Of a stretch of 64,000 nt of DNA, positions 23,436 through 31,866 are shown one piece after another (position 1 is the stretch's first letter; every line of letters begins with the position of its first letter). The notes beneath the pieces were generated by a model that saw only the letters and a program-made list of their open reading frames with translations, was not told the origin of the DNA and made no database searches. The translations under genes and the position numbers were made by a program. Source of the DNA: CAWBYL01 sp963793025 (GTDB taxonomy: Bacteria > Actinomycetota > Acidimicrobiia > Acidimicrobiales > Acidimicrobilacustridaceae); NCBI GenBank assembly GCA_963793025.1, contig CAWBYL010000006.1, positions 682,001 through 746,000 of the forward strand. Reading direction: 5' to 3'.

Positions 23436-24089
23436 GTGACCTCGCCCTCCGACGCGCTCGAGCCCATGGACCCCGTCCTCCGTGCTGCGGCCGAGGCGGC
23501 GCGGGGCTTCATGCCGCCCGATGAGGGACTGGCCCTGTACGAAGCCGGTCTGTCCGGCCTCACGGGGGGCTCGCCGATGCTCGAGATCGGAAGCTACTGC
23601 GGGAAGTCCTCGGTGTACCTGGGAGCGGCCGCGCAGCGTCGCGACACGGTGCTGTTCGCCCTCGACCACCATCGGGGCTCCGAGGAGAACCAGCCGGGAT
23701 GGGAATGGCACGAGCCCGACCTGGTCGACCCGGACGTCGGCCGGATGGACACGCTCCCGCGGTTCCGACGCACGGTCCACGACGCCGGGCTCGAGGCCAA
23801 CGTGGTCGCCGTCGTCGGTGACTCGCCGACGGTCGGTCGGCACTGGCGGATCCCCCTGAGCCTGCTGTTCATCGACGGTGGGCACGGGTCCGAGCCCGCC
23901 CATCGGGACTTCGAGCTGTGGACGCCCTGGGTCGAGCCCGACGGGCTCCTCGCCATCCACGACGTGTTCCCCGATCCGGCCGACGGAGGCCGACCGCCCT
24001 ACGAGATCTACTGCCGGGCCCTCGAGTCGGGCCAGTTCGTCGACGTCACCGCCACCGGATCGCTCCGGGTCCTGCGCCGGTCGACCTGA
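23436..24089 (+). CDS. Class I SAM-dependent methyltransferase (Methyltransf_24 type)
   Basis: A 217-residue Rossmann methyltransferase. The SAM-binding loop is MLEIGSYCGKSSVYLG, the next strand ends in FALDHHRG, and the post-II region has SLLFIDGGHGSEPAHRDFELW, typical of Methyltransf_24 proteins found with surface-glycan or natural-product genes. The substrate is unknown. GTG 23436 has GAGGT a few bases upstream. It sits behind gtrA and converges on the prenyltransferase-like gene. It is different in type from the methyltransferase at 25204, which has a canonical DLGCGFGRH loop. Confidence 0.8.
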   Translation: MTSPSDALEPMDPVLRAAAEAARGFMPPDEGLALYEAGLSGLTGGSPMLEIGSYCGKSSVYLGAAAQRRDTVLFALDHHRGSEENQPGWEWHEPDLVDPDVGRMDTLPRFRRTVHDAGLEANVVAVVGDSPTVGRHWRIPLSLLFIDGGHGSEPAHRDFELWTPWVEPDGLLAIHDVFPDPADGGRPPYEIYCRALESGQFVDVTATGSLRVLRRST

Positions 24090-24118
24090 CCGTCGGTCCC
24101 AGGCCCCGAGAGCGGCGC

Positions 24119-25207
24119 TCAGTCGGTGGGGTCGGGCAGGGGCTGGTCGGCGTCGAGACCGGCCAGCGCCGGAAGGGCGTCGTGGTCGATGAACAGCCCC
24201 GATGCCGGCGAGGTGCGGCTGAGGGCGTCGGCGGCGAGGATGACGGCGGCGTCGGTGTAGGTGGTGCGTTCGTCGCCCGGGAAGTGCACCTCGTCGGGGA
24301 AGACGATGCCTGTCCAGTAGTGGCCGTCGGTGTCGCGGAGCCCCTGGGCCCAGCCGAAGAGCTGGAGCGCGTGCTCGTCGTTGCCGATGGCCAGCTCGGC
24401 CATGAGGCACTCGCAGGTCTCGGCGGCGGTGATCCACGGCCGGTCGCTCACACAGCGCACGCCGCGGCCCTCGACGACGAAGGTGTCACGGCGGGCGTCG
24501 AGACGGACCTGGGCCTCGATGCCTTCGAGGGCCCCGCCCAGCACCGGGTAGTACCAGTCCATGGCCCACCGGGCCTTCGGCGCGAACGCGTCGGCCGCCT
24601 GACCGGCACAGTGGGCGCGGATGACGCTGCCCAGACGGGCGGCGCTGAGCTCCCAGTCGGGCCGCTCGTGGCCGAGCAGCCCGGCGACAGCCACCGCGCA
24701 GCGCAGGCTGTGGAAGATGCTCGACGACCCTGTCAACAGCGCGAACGACCAGGGGGTGCCGTCGGCGTGGCGGGCCCAGAGGATCTCACCGCGAGGAGCC
24801 TGCAGGTCGAGCACGAAGTCGACGGCCGACTCGACGACGGGCCACAGCGTCTCGACGAAGCCCCGATCGGCGTGGAGGAGCCAGTGGTGCCAGACCCCGG
24901 CGGCGATGTAGGCGATGGTGTTGGCGTCGAGCTTGTCCTGCTCGATCTCGTGCGCCAGGTAGTACTGGTGCCACGACCCGTCGGGTCGTTGGATGTCGAC
25001 CAGCCACTGGTAGCCGCGCTCGGCTTCGTGGCCCATGCCGGCCAGATCGAGGGCCATGGCGGCCTCGACGTGGTTCCACGGGTCGGCGTGCCCGCCGGGG
25101 AACCACGGGATCATGCCCGTGGGCAGCTGCCACGAGGCGATGGCCTCGGCCGTCTCGCGCACCTGCGCGACGGAGATGACGCCTTCGACGGACGGGACGG
25201 TCGTCAT
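24119..25207 (-). CDS. Prenyltransferase-like (alpha/alpha) barrel protein
   Basis: A 362-residue soluble protein of helical repeats. Recurring W/Y-G-D segments such as GGHADPWNHVEAAMAL, YQWLVDIQRPDGSWHQYY and GLRDTDGHYWTGIVFPDE resemble terpene-cyclase/prenyltransferase or six-hairpin glycosidase barrels. The QRPDGSW stretch is the QW-like repeat of that fold. A DxDD or glycosidase catalytic pair cannot be assigned with confidence. It is the third gene of an operon after a GT4 glycosyltransferase and a methyltransferase; its ATG overlaps the methyltransferase stop (ATGA). The context suggests sugar or glycan chemistry more than isoprenoids. Substrate unknown. Confidence 0.7.
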   Translation of the reverse strand: MTTVPSVEGVISVAQVRETAEAIASWQLPTGMIPWFPGGHADPWNHVEAAMALDLAGMGHEAERGYQWLVDIQRPDGSWHQYYLAHEIEQDKLDANTIAYIAAGVWHHWLLHADRGFVETLWPVVESAVDFVLDLQAPRGEILWARHADGTPWSFALLTGSSSIFHSLRCAVAVAGLLGHERPDWELSAARLGSVIRAHCAGQAADAFAPKARWAMDWYYPVLGGALEGIEAQVRLDARRDTFVVEGRGVRCVSDRPWITAAETCECLMAELAIGNDEHALQLFGWAQGLRDTDGHYWTGIVFPDEVHFPGDERTTYTDAAVILAADALSRTSPASGLFIDHDALPALAGLDADQPLPDPTD

Positions 25208-25974
25208 CGGACGGATCCGACGGTGGCGACCGGACCCACGCCCACGGCGGCGCGCTGGACGGGCTTCTCGGCGTAGACGACGAGGGACTTGCCGAGCAGC
25301 GGGTTGAGGGCCTGCTCGGTCAGGCGGGTGACGGCCGGACGCTTGACGATGTCCCACTCGAGGACCTTGGTGTAGGCCCGGACCAGCGGATTGGTGTCGT
25401 TGGTGGGACCGACGGCGCACCGCAACCACCAGTACGGCGAGTGCAGGGCGTGGGCCAGGTGGGCTCCCCCCGGCTCCAGGCCCGCACCGCGCATGCGGTC
25501 GCGCAGCTCGGCCTCGGTGTAGATGCGCACGTGGCCTCCGGGGACGGCCGGGGCGTGGTACTCGTCGGTGATGGCCCAGCAGATCTTCTCGGGCAGCCAG
25601 GCCGGCACGGTGATGGCGATGGTGCCGCCCGGCCGCAGCACCCGGGTGAGCTCGTCGAGGGCGGCCACGTCGTCGGGGACGTGCTCCATGACCTCCGAGG
25701 CGATGATCCGGTCGAACGAGGCGTCGGCGAAGGGCAGGCGGGTGCCGTCCCCCGCCACCGCCTCGCACAGCAGCTCGGGTGGGATCTCGTTGGCCTCGCG
25801 CATGGCGGCGGAGGTGGCCCTGACCTGCTGGAGCTCGGGCACCGCCATGTCACAGGCGATCACCCGGGCGCCGCGCCGCAGGGCCTCGAAGGCGTGGCGG
25901 CCGAAGCCGCAGCCCAGATCGAGGAGGCGGTCACCGGCGCGCAGGCCGAGTCGGTCGTAGTCGGCGGTGAGCAC
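25204..25974 (-). CDS. Class I SAM-dependent methyltransferase
   Basis: A 256-residue methyltransferase from GTG 25974. Motif I is LLDLGCGFGRHAFEALRRGA, motif II ends VIACDMA, followed by LPFADASFDRIIASEVMEHV, the Methyltransf_11 pattern, and LRPGGTIAITVP. A C-terminal ~80-residue extension (HSPYWWLRCAVG and later) is not part of the core fold. It begins one base after the GT4 gene stop and its own stop overlaps the barrel-protein start, so it sits in the middle of a tightly coupled three-gene operon. Methylation of a sugar or glycolipid made by the GT4 enzyme is a reasonable inference. Confidence 0.85.
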   Translation of the reverse strand: MLTADYDRLGLRAGDRLLDLGCGFGRHAFEALRRGARVIACDMAVPELQQVRATSAAMREANEIPPELLCEAVAGDGTRLPFADASFDRIIASEVMEHVPDDVAALDELTRVLRPGGTIAITVPAWLPEKICWAITDEYHAPAVPGGHVRIYTEAELRDRMRGAGLEPGGAHLAHALHSPYWWLRCAVGPTNDTNPLVRAYTKVLEWDIVKRPAVTRLTEQALNPLLGKSLVVYAEKPVQRAAVGVGPVATVGSVR

Positions 25975-25975
25975 G

Positions 25976-27352
25976 TCAGCTCTCGGGGGCGGTGACGCGC
26001 CGACGCTGGTAGCGGGGAGCGGATCCCGCCCCGCCGGGGCGTCGGGCCTGGATGTGGGGGGTCTCGGCCAGCAGGGCCCGATAGTGCTCGACGGTGCCCA
26101 CGGCGGTGTGGCGCCAGGTCCAGCGGTCGATGACCCGCTTGCGCCCCGCGGCACCGATGCGGGCTCGCAGCTCGGAGTCGTCGAGGGCCCGGCCGATGGC
26201 CGTGGCCAGGGCCTCGCTGTCGCCGGGGGGCACGAGCAGGGCGGTGTCGTTGTCGGTTCCGACCACCTCGGGCAGGGCGCCACCGGTGGTGGCCACCAGC
26301 GGGACGCCACAGCTCATGGCCTCGATGGCGGGGAGGCTGAAGCCCTCGTACAACGACGGCACCACGGCCACCTGGGACTCGGAGTAGAGCTCGATGATGC
26401 GTTGCTCGGGCACGCCGCTCACGAAGGTGACGACGTCGCGCAGGCCGAGCTGGTCGATGATCCGAGCGGCCGGGCCCCCTTCCTTCAGGCGTCCGATGAC
26501 CACCAGCTCCACCGGTCGTTCGGTGCGGAGCTTGGCCACCGCTTCGAGCAGGTAGCGCAGGCCCTTCATGGTGACGTCGGCGCTGGCCGTGGTGATGAGC
26601 CGCCCAGGGGTGGGAACGACGTCGGGAAGGGGACGGAACAGGTTCTGGTCGACTCCGACCGGAACGACGTGCAGGCGGTCGAGCGGCACCCGGTGGTCGT
26701 TGTGGATGTCGGTCAGCGAGTTCTGAGACACGGTGATCACACGCGGCATCCGCGACGCCACCCGGGTCTGCATCTTGGTGAACCCGTACCACCGGCCCTT
26801 GGAGAACCGCTTGACCGCCGTCTCGGCGTGCTCCATCTCCAACCGACGATCGACCGTGATGGGGTGGTGGATGGTGGCGAGGACCGGCAGCCCGGCCCGT
26901 TCGAGGGCGAGGAGGCCGTAGCCCAGGCTCTGGTTGTCCTGCACCAGGTCGAAGTCGTTCACCCGGGGGCGGAGGTGCTGGTAGGCCCGGATGGTGAACG
27001 CCAGCGGTTCGGGGAAGGCGCCCCCCATGAAGGTGGTGATCTCCACGGCGTCGCCGAGGCCCTTGATCTCCCACGGCATGGGGAGGCGCATCGGGAAGTA
27101 GTCGTTGTAGATGTCGAGGCTGGGCAGCTCGACGAGCGGCACGCTCGGGTCGACGACCGGGAAGGGCTGGCCGCTCAGGACCTCGACCTCGTGGCCCAGG
27201 TCGACGAGGGCCTTGGTGAGGTGGCGGGTGTACACGCCCTGGCCCCCGACGTGCTCCTTGCCCCGGTAGGTGAGGAACGCTATCCGCAGCGGGAGCTCGC
27301 CGTCGGCGGCGGTGCGGGAGGTCGTTCGGAGCGCGTCGGAGCGGGGGGACAT
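25976..27352 (-). CDS. GT4-family glycosyltransferase (first gene of a three-gene operon)
   Basis: A 458-residue GT-B enzyme. N-terminal: LRIAFLTYRGKEHVGGQGVY with the acceptor/donor glycine loop and VYTRHLTKALVDLGHEVEVL; middle: ATIHHPITVDRR; C-terminal: VVIGRLKEGG and VVPSLYEGFSLPAIEAMSCG, the GPGTF signature, then VPPGDSEALA. The KEHVGGQGVYTRHL pattern is found in a conserved actinobacterial set with a methyltransferase and a prenyltransferase-like protein, exactly the order seen here. ATG 27352 has no clear Shine-Dalgarno sequence. A ~30-residue basic tail ends the protein. The acceptor is unknown. Confidence 0.87.
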   Translation of the reverse strand: MSPRSDALRTTSRTAADGELPLRIAFLTYRGKEHVGGQGVYTRHLTKALVDLGHEVEVLSGQPFPVVDPSVPLVELPSLDIYNDYFPMRLPMPWEIKGLGDAVEITTFMGGAFPEPLAFTIRAYQHLRPRVNDFDLVQDNQSLGYGLLALERAGLPVLATIHHPITVDRRLEMEHAETAVKRFSKGRWYGFTKMQTRVASRMPRVITVSQNSLTDIHNDHRVPLDRLHVVPVGVDQNLFRPLPDVVPTPGRLITTASADVTMKGLRYLLEAVAKLRTERPVELVVIGRLKEGGPAARIIDQLGLRDVVTFVSGVPEQRIIELYSESQVAVVPSLYEGFSLPAIEAMSCGVPLVATTGGALPEVVGTDNDTALLVPPGDSEALATAIGRALDDSELRARIGAAGRKRVIDRWTWRHTAVGTVEHYRALLAETPHIQARRPGGAGSAPRYQRRRVTAPES

Positions 27353-27426
27353 GGGGTGACAAGTCTCCCCGGCACCCAGCAGCCGGTCAAGTACGGCCAC
27401 GATCGTGGGGCTGGTAGACCACCCGT

Positions 27427-27867
27427 GTGCGAGCGGTCGTCCAGCGGGTCTCACGAGCGTCGGTCGTCGTCGACGGCGAGGTCGTCGGCGAGGTCGGTTC
27501 CGGCCTGTGCGTCCTGGTCGGGGTGACCCACTCCGACACCCTCGAGGAGGCCCGCCGGATGGCCGCCAAGGTGTGGGGACTGCGCCTCTTCCCCGATGCC
27601 GAGGGCCGGATGGGCCTGAGCGGGCACGACGCCGGCGCCGAGGTCCTCGTCGTCTCCCAGTTCACCCTCTACGGCGACACCCGCCGGGGACGGCGACCGA
27701 GCTGGGTGGACGCCGCCCCCGGCCCTGTGGCCGAGCCACTGGTCCAGGCCGTCGTCGACGAGCTGCGGGCCCTCGGGGCCCTGGTCGCCAGTGGGCGCTT
27801 CGGGGCCCACATGGAGGTGGAGCTGGTGAACGACGGCCCGGTGACGTTGGTCATCGACGTTTCGTGA
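27427..27867 (+). CDS. dtd: D-aminoacyl-tRNA deacylase
   Basis: A 146-residue protein of full family length that removes D-amino acids (and glycine mischarged on tRNA-Ala) from tRNA. Key segments are MRAVVQRVSRASVVVDG, the SQFTLYGDTRRGRRPSW loop with the SQxTLY substrate pocket, and ASGRFGAHMEVELVNDGPVT, whose NxGPVT motif carries the cross-subunit Gly-cisPro pocket (here with an extra Asp: N-D-G-P-V-T). GTG 27427 is the start. It is a stand-alone gene and converges with lnt, with only 4 bases between the stops. Confidence 0.95.
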   Translation: MRAVVQRVSRASVVVDGEVVGEVGSGLCVLVGVTHSDTLEEARRMAAKVWGLRLFPDAEGRMGLSGHDAGAEVLVVSQFTLYGDTRRGRRPSWVDAAPGPVAEPLVQAVVDELRALGALVASGRFGAHMEVELVNDGPVTLVIDVS

Positions 27868-27871
27868 GGGG

Positions 27872-29536
27872 CTAGATGGCGCCGGGGGTCGAGTCGGCGA
27901 CCTCGCGCCGTCCGGCCACCGCCGCCCGCCGCCGAGCCCGTAGGTCGAGCGCCCACGACGCGGCGACCAGGAGCCCGCCCAGGATGATGACGGGGTTCGG
28001 GCCCATCACGGTGGCGATGGTGTCGCCCTCGCGGAGCGGCACCGTCGACTGGAGCACCGCCCGGTCGGAGATCGACGTGCGTTCGAGCACCCGACCATCG
28101 GGATCGATGATGGCGGAGAACCCGGTGGGGGCGGCCTGCAGGACCCACCGGCCGGTCTCGATGGCCCGGAGGCGGCTGGAGGCGATCTGCTGGGTCTGCA
28201 CCTGGGTGAGCCAGTAGCTCGAGCCGTTGGTCGGGTTCAACAGGATCTGCCCGCCGTCGAGCACGCCGGCCCGGCCCCGGTTGGTGAAGAAGATCTCCCA
28301 GGAGATGGCCACGGCCAGGTCGCCCGCCGGCGTGTGCAGGATCGCCGGTCCGGTACCGGCTCGGGCGTCCCGCAGGGGGAGCCCGGAGTTGGTGCCGGCA
28401 ACGTTCTCGATGAAGCTCCGCAACGGGACGTACTCGCCGAACGGCACCCGACGAACCTTGTCGTAGCGATCCCCGACGGAGCCGTCGGGCAGGTAGACGA
28501 CCGCGGCGTTGACGATGGTGTCGGCGTCGAGTCCCTCGGTCACCCCGGCGACGAGCGTGGTGTGGAGCCGGGCGGCCAGCGCGGACAAGGCCTCGTTCTC
28601 GGGGTTGTCGGCGATCGGCCCTTCGACGTCGACCACGTTCTCGGGCCACAGCACGAGGTCGACCGGCGTCTCGATCTCCTTGCTGGCGTCGAGGTGGCGA
28701 TCGAACACCTCGCGCGGGTCGGTCTCGGTCGCCCGGGTGCCCTGGCGCCCGCCCCCCTGGACGAGGGCGACCCGGATGTCTCGCACGTCATGGCCGGTGG
28801 GGGCGGCCAGGGCCAGGCACCACACGGCGACGGTGAGCACGACGGCTCCGGCCGCGACCTTCCAGTTGCGCTCCCACGCGGCGGAGAGGGCGACACCGAT
28901 CACGCCGACGAACAGCACCACACCGATGGCGCACAGCACGCGAGCCACCTGGCCGAGGGGGGCGTCGGCCTGGCTCATGGCGGTGGTGGCGAGGGGGACG
29001 CCGCCGAACGGGAAGGTCCAGCGGGCGGCCTCGGCCAGCACGAGGGCTCCGGGCACGGCCAGCTGGCGCACCCACGGTCGCTCGCTCTCTCCCGGTACCA
29101 GGACGCCGGCCACGCCGACGTAGACGGCGAACACGGCCACCGCCACCGGATAGCCGAGCGCCGTGAGGTCGAACATCCACAACATGGAGGGACCGAACCA
29201 GGCCACCGCCAGCAGCCACGACCGGGCGAAACGGGCGCGAGGAGCGGCGCCGGCCAGCAGACGGTCCCAGAGGGCGACGCCCACGAAGGCGAGCGGCCAC
29301 CAGCCCCACGGGGGAACGGACGCGGCCAGGCACAGACCGGCGAGGACCGCCAGACCGGAGGACCGTAGACGGGGGTGGATCCGGTCGAGCAGGGGTGGCC
29401 GCACCGGGCCATCGTGCCCGCTCTGAGTGGTGGAGGTAGTACGGAAAGCGCGCCAGTCGGGGCGGGGCGGGCGAGGGCCGAAGGCGGGCGGCTCCGAGAA
29501 CGGATCGTGCCCCTCGCCGTCGCCCGGGTCAGCCAC
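27872..29536 (-). CDS. lnt: Apolipoprotein N-acyltransferase homologue, catalytic Cys replaced by Ser
   Basis: A 554-residue protein with a ~50-residue soluble N-terminus, six or more membrane helices, an extracytoplasmic nitrilase-like domain (about residues 255-500) and a final helix. Lnt adds the third acyl chain to the N-terminal cysteine of lipoproteins. Two catalytic residues are recognisable: Glu in LVLWPENVVD and Lys in YDKVRRVPFGEYVP. The strand that should carry the Cys nucleophile (ICYE in E. coli) reads AISWEIFF, so Ser stands in its place. The enzyme may use Ser, act on another substrate or be inactive. GTG 29536 overlaps the PCu(A)C-like gene stop by eight bases. Confidence 0.85.
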   Translation of the reverse strand: MADPGDGEGHDPFSEPPAFGPRPPRPDWRAFRTTSTTQSGHDGPVRPPLLDRIHPRLRSSGLAVLAGLCLAASVPPWGWWPLAFVGVALWDRLLAGAAPRARFARSWLLAVAWFGPSMLWMFDLTALGYPVAVAVFAVYVGVAGVLVPGESERPWVRQLAVPGALVLAEAARWTFPFGGVPLATTAMSQADAPLGQVARVLCAIGVVLFVGVIGVALSAAWERNWKVAAGAVVLTVAVWCLALAAPTGHDVRDIRVALVQGGGRQGTRATETDPREVFDRHLDASKEIETPVDLVLWPENVVDVEGPIADNPENEALSALAARLHTTLVAGVTEGLDADTIVNAAVVYLPDGSVGDRYDKVRRVPFGEYVPLRSFIENVAGTNSGLPLRDARAGTGPAILHTPAGDLAVAISWEIFFTNRGRAGVLDGGQILLNPTNGSSYWLTQVQTQQIASSRLRAIETGRWVLQAAPTGFSAIIDPDGRVLERTSISDRAVLQSTVPLREGDTIATVMGPNPVIILGGLLVAASWALDLRARRRAAVAGRREVADSTPGAI

Positions 29537-30137
29537 CGCTTCCTGCGTCGGTCGGGACCTGGAGCCGGGGCGGCAGCAGCCGGTTGGCGATCTCGGTGTA
29601 GGTCTCGGCTTCGGCGTCCACCTCGATGGTGCCCGCCCGTTCGAAGACGAGCGTGATCGGCACGGTCTCCCCGGCGGTCAACGGCGCGGTCAGGCCCACC
29701 AGCAACAGCTGGTCGCCGCCGGGCTGCATGGCCAGATCGCCGAAGCCGGGAACGGGGAGGCTGTCGACCTCGACGAGCACGCCGGCCGGGTCGTCGGTGG
29801 GGAACTCCCGCTCCTGCAGGACGACGCGCGCGGCGGCCGGGGTGGACGCCGACAACAAGGTGTCGCTGCCCCCGGCGTTGTGGACGGTGGCGTAGGCGGC
29901 GGCCGGGTCGCCCTCGGAGGCGACCAGCGGTTGGCGTACCTCGATGTCGACGGGGGGCGACGCGAACGGTCGGATCAGGCCCACCACGATCAGCAGAGCG
30001 GCGCAGAACACCACGACGAGGATGGGCGCCCGGTGGCGGATGCGGGCGTAGACGTCGGGTCGGCTCGGGGCCGAGGTGGTGGGCGCGTCGGGCATCGGGG
30101 CTCCGGGTTCGGAGGAGGTGGGCGGGCGGCGCTCCAT
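29529..30137 (-). CDS. Membrane-anchored PCu(A)C-like protein without copper ligands
   Basis: A 202-residue protein with a cytosolic N-terminus, one membrane helix (ILVVVFCAALLIVVGL, about residues 38-55) and an outside beta-sandwich domain. AAYATVHNAGGSDTLLSAS and LVGLTAPLTAGETVPITLVFE place it in the PCu(A)C (DUF461) family of periplasmic copper chaperones. The usual ligand set H(M)x10Mx21HxM is not retained: the segment that should read HVMLMGL is QLLLVGL and the HGHxM region is VVLQEREF. Copper delivery is therefore doubtful. The start at ATG 30137 gives a basic N-terminus. It is translated ahead of lnt and overlaps it. Confidence 0.72.
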   Translation of the reverse strand: MERRPPTSSEPGAPMPDAPTTSAPSRPDVYARIRHRAPILVVVFCAALLIVVGLIRPFASPPVDIEVRQPLVASEGDPAAAYATVHNAGGSDTLLSASTPAAARVVLQEREFPTDDPAGVLVEVDSLPVPGFGDLAMQPGGDQLLLVGLTAPLTAGETVPITLVFERAGTIEVDAEAETYTEIANRLLPPRLQVPTDAGSGG

Positions 30138-30199
30138 CCTGACCGCGGGGGGAGGGTCCGGTCAGATCGCGTGAGGTGGACGGGTGCCAGGATGACCGG

Positions 30200-31147
30200 G
30201 TGGCCACCACCGTCCCCCGCCCGTCAGGTGATCGTCCCGGGCCCCTCCACGGGCCGGGCGACACCCGGGAGGAGTCGGCCCTGGAGGCCGCCCGCCAGGC
30301 GGGCCGGGCGTCCGACCTCGACACCGCCGGGGCTGGGATCTGGCGGACCGGGTCGGCCGTGCTGGTCGGCCTGCCGGTCGTCCCCGCCCTGGCCCGGGTC
30401 GACGGACCCGAACGGTTCGACGACGCCGCCCGCCAGGTGGCCGTCGCCCGCGCCCTGTCGGCCTGTGCCGTGCCGGCTCTACGGCCCGTCGGCACGGCCG
30501 CTCAGCCCGTCGTCGTCGATGACGGTGTCGTCACCCTGTGGGCGTGGGAACCGCCCGGACGGGCTCTGAGCTCCCACGACATCGGCGTCGTCGCCCGGAA
30601 CCTGCACGACCGCACCCGCCGGGTCGGTCCCGACGAGGTGCCGGCTCACGATCCGCTGGCCGCCACCGCGGCCGAGCTCGACCGGGCCGGGCGGGCAGGG
30701 ACCACCGCCACGGGCGACCTGGACCTGCTCGGCGAGGTGCTGAGCCGGCTGGCGGCGGCGTGGCCCGATCCGGCCGAGGACCCCTTGGGGACCGGTGTCG
30801 TCCACGGCGACCTGCACCGCCACAACGTCCTCGGCGCCCGGCGGGGCGCGGTGCTGGTGGACCTCGAGCTGGCGGGGAGGGGCCCGGCGTCAGCCGACGT
30901 CGCCCCCCAGGTGGTCGCCGAGCGCCGGTACGCCGGGGCGGCCGAGGATCTGGAGGCCTTCCTCGACGGCTACGGGGCCGATCCGCGGGGATGGGCCGGC
31001 TTCGAGGTCCTGGTCGAGGCCTACGAGCTGTGGGTCACGGTCTGGGCGGTGGCCAACCGGGCCGGGAACGCGGCGGCCGACCACGAGGCCGAGCTCCGGC
31101 TCCGGTACTGGCGAACGGGCTCCTCCGGGCCGTGGTCGTTGCGCTGA
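30200..31147 (+). CDS. Aminoglycoside-phosphotransferase-fold kinase-like protein
   Basis: A 315-residue protein of the APH/choline kinase fold. Catalytic motifs are intact: VVHGDLHRHNVLGARRGAVL (HGDxxxxN, Brenner motif) and LVDLELAGRGPASAD with the metal-binding Asp. The N-lobe is short and its ATP-binding lysine is not obvious. Members phosphorylate aminoglycosides, choline, sugars or other small alcohols; nothing here indicates antibiotic resistance. GTG 30200 has CAGGAT (a near TANNNT box) 6 bases upstream and is preferred over GTG 30176. It is divergent from the PCu(A)C-like gene and convergent with the hydrolase gene. Confidence 0.75.
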   Translation: MATTVPRPSGDRPGPLHGPGDTREESALEAARQAGRASDLDTAGAGIWRTGSAVLVGLPVVPALARVDGPERFDDAARQVAVARALSACAVPALRPVGTAAQPVVVDDGVVTLWAWEPPGRALSSHDIGVVARNLHDRTRRVGPDEVPAHDPLAATAAELDRAGRAGTTATGDLDLLGEVLSRLAAAWPDPAEDPLGTGVVHGDLHRHNVLGARRGAVLVDLELAGRGPASADVAPQVVAERRYAGAAEDLEAFLDGYGADPRGWAGFEVLVEAYELWVTVWAVANRAGNAAADHEAELRLRYWRTGSSGPWSLR

Positions 31148-31203
31148 TCTCGCGGGCGGCCGAAAGGTCCGGATCGAGACCGACGATGGCGCGACTCGAA
31201 CGG

Positions 31204-31866
31204 TCAGTCCGCGACGGCGCCGGGACGCTCGCCCGCGGCGAGGGCGGCCAGCCAGTCGACCAACGGTTCGACCAGAGGGGCGCGGAGGCGATGCCCACCG
31301 TCGACGTCGACCCATGTGACCAGGGCCCCGCTGCGGCCGAGGGCCTTGGCCGCCGCCCGACCCCGGATGGGGTCGATCGTCTCGTCGTCGCGCCCGTGGG
31401 CCAGCAGGACCGGGAGGCCACCGGAGCGGCCGAGCTCGAGGCCGGTGGTGCGGTGGGGGAGATACCCGGCCAGGACGCCGACGGCCGATGGGGGGGCGGC
31501 GACCGACGGGTCGAGGAGGGTGGCCAGGGCCAGCGCCCCGCCCTGGGAGAAGCCCACGGTGACGAGGGCCTCGGGCGTCAGGCCCAGTTCGTCGAGCAGC
31601 TCCACCGCCACGCCGTCGACGGCGGCCACGCTGGCGGCCAACTCGCTCTCCACCGGGCCGTCGGCGTCGACCGGGAACCAGATGGGGCCGTTGCTCGTGG
31701 CCAGACGGGGGCGGGCCACGGCCACGTGCCACGGCCCGTCGGGCGCCAGGCGCCCGAGATGGTCGACGAACTCGTCGGGTTCGTCGCCGTAGCCGGGCAG
31801 GGCCAGAACCAGCCGCGCCGGTTCCGTCGAGCCGTGGCGGTGGAGCTGCAGGGTGGTGGAGGTCAG
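31204..31866 (-). CDS. Alpha/beta-hydrolase (phospholipase/carboxylesterase type), apparent CTG start
   Basis: A serine hydrolase of the YpfH/carboxylesterase group. The nucleophile is in VGFSQGGALAL, the acid in AHGRDDETIDP and the histidine in DVDGGHRLRAP. The family's N-terminal strand and oxyanion loop, LVLALPGYGDEPDEFVDHLG, lie upstream of the first GTG (31725), so that start would delete them. Reading back, there is no ATG, GTG or TTG in frame; the only sensible start is CTG 31866, which overlaps the TGA stop of the NlpC gene as CTGA. That gives 220 residues, the usual length. Substrate unknown. It depends on the upstream peptidase gene for transcription. Confidence 0.75.
   Translation of the reverse strand: MTSTTLQLHRHGSTEPARLVLALPGYGDEPDEFVDHLGRLAPDGPWHVAVARPRLATSNGPIWFPVDADGPVESELAASVAAVDGVAVELLDELGLTPEALVTVGFSQGGALALATLLDPSVAAPPSAVGVLAGYLPHRTTGLELGRSGGLPVLLAHGRDDETIDPIRGRAAAKALGRSGALVTWVDVDGGHRLRAPLVEPLVDWLAALAAGERPGAVAD

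Noticed and set aside
30200..31147. Aminoglycoside resistance gene
   Set aside because: The APH fold is shared with many housekeeping kinases, the N-lobe is atypical and there is no mobile-element context.
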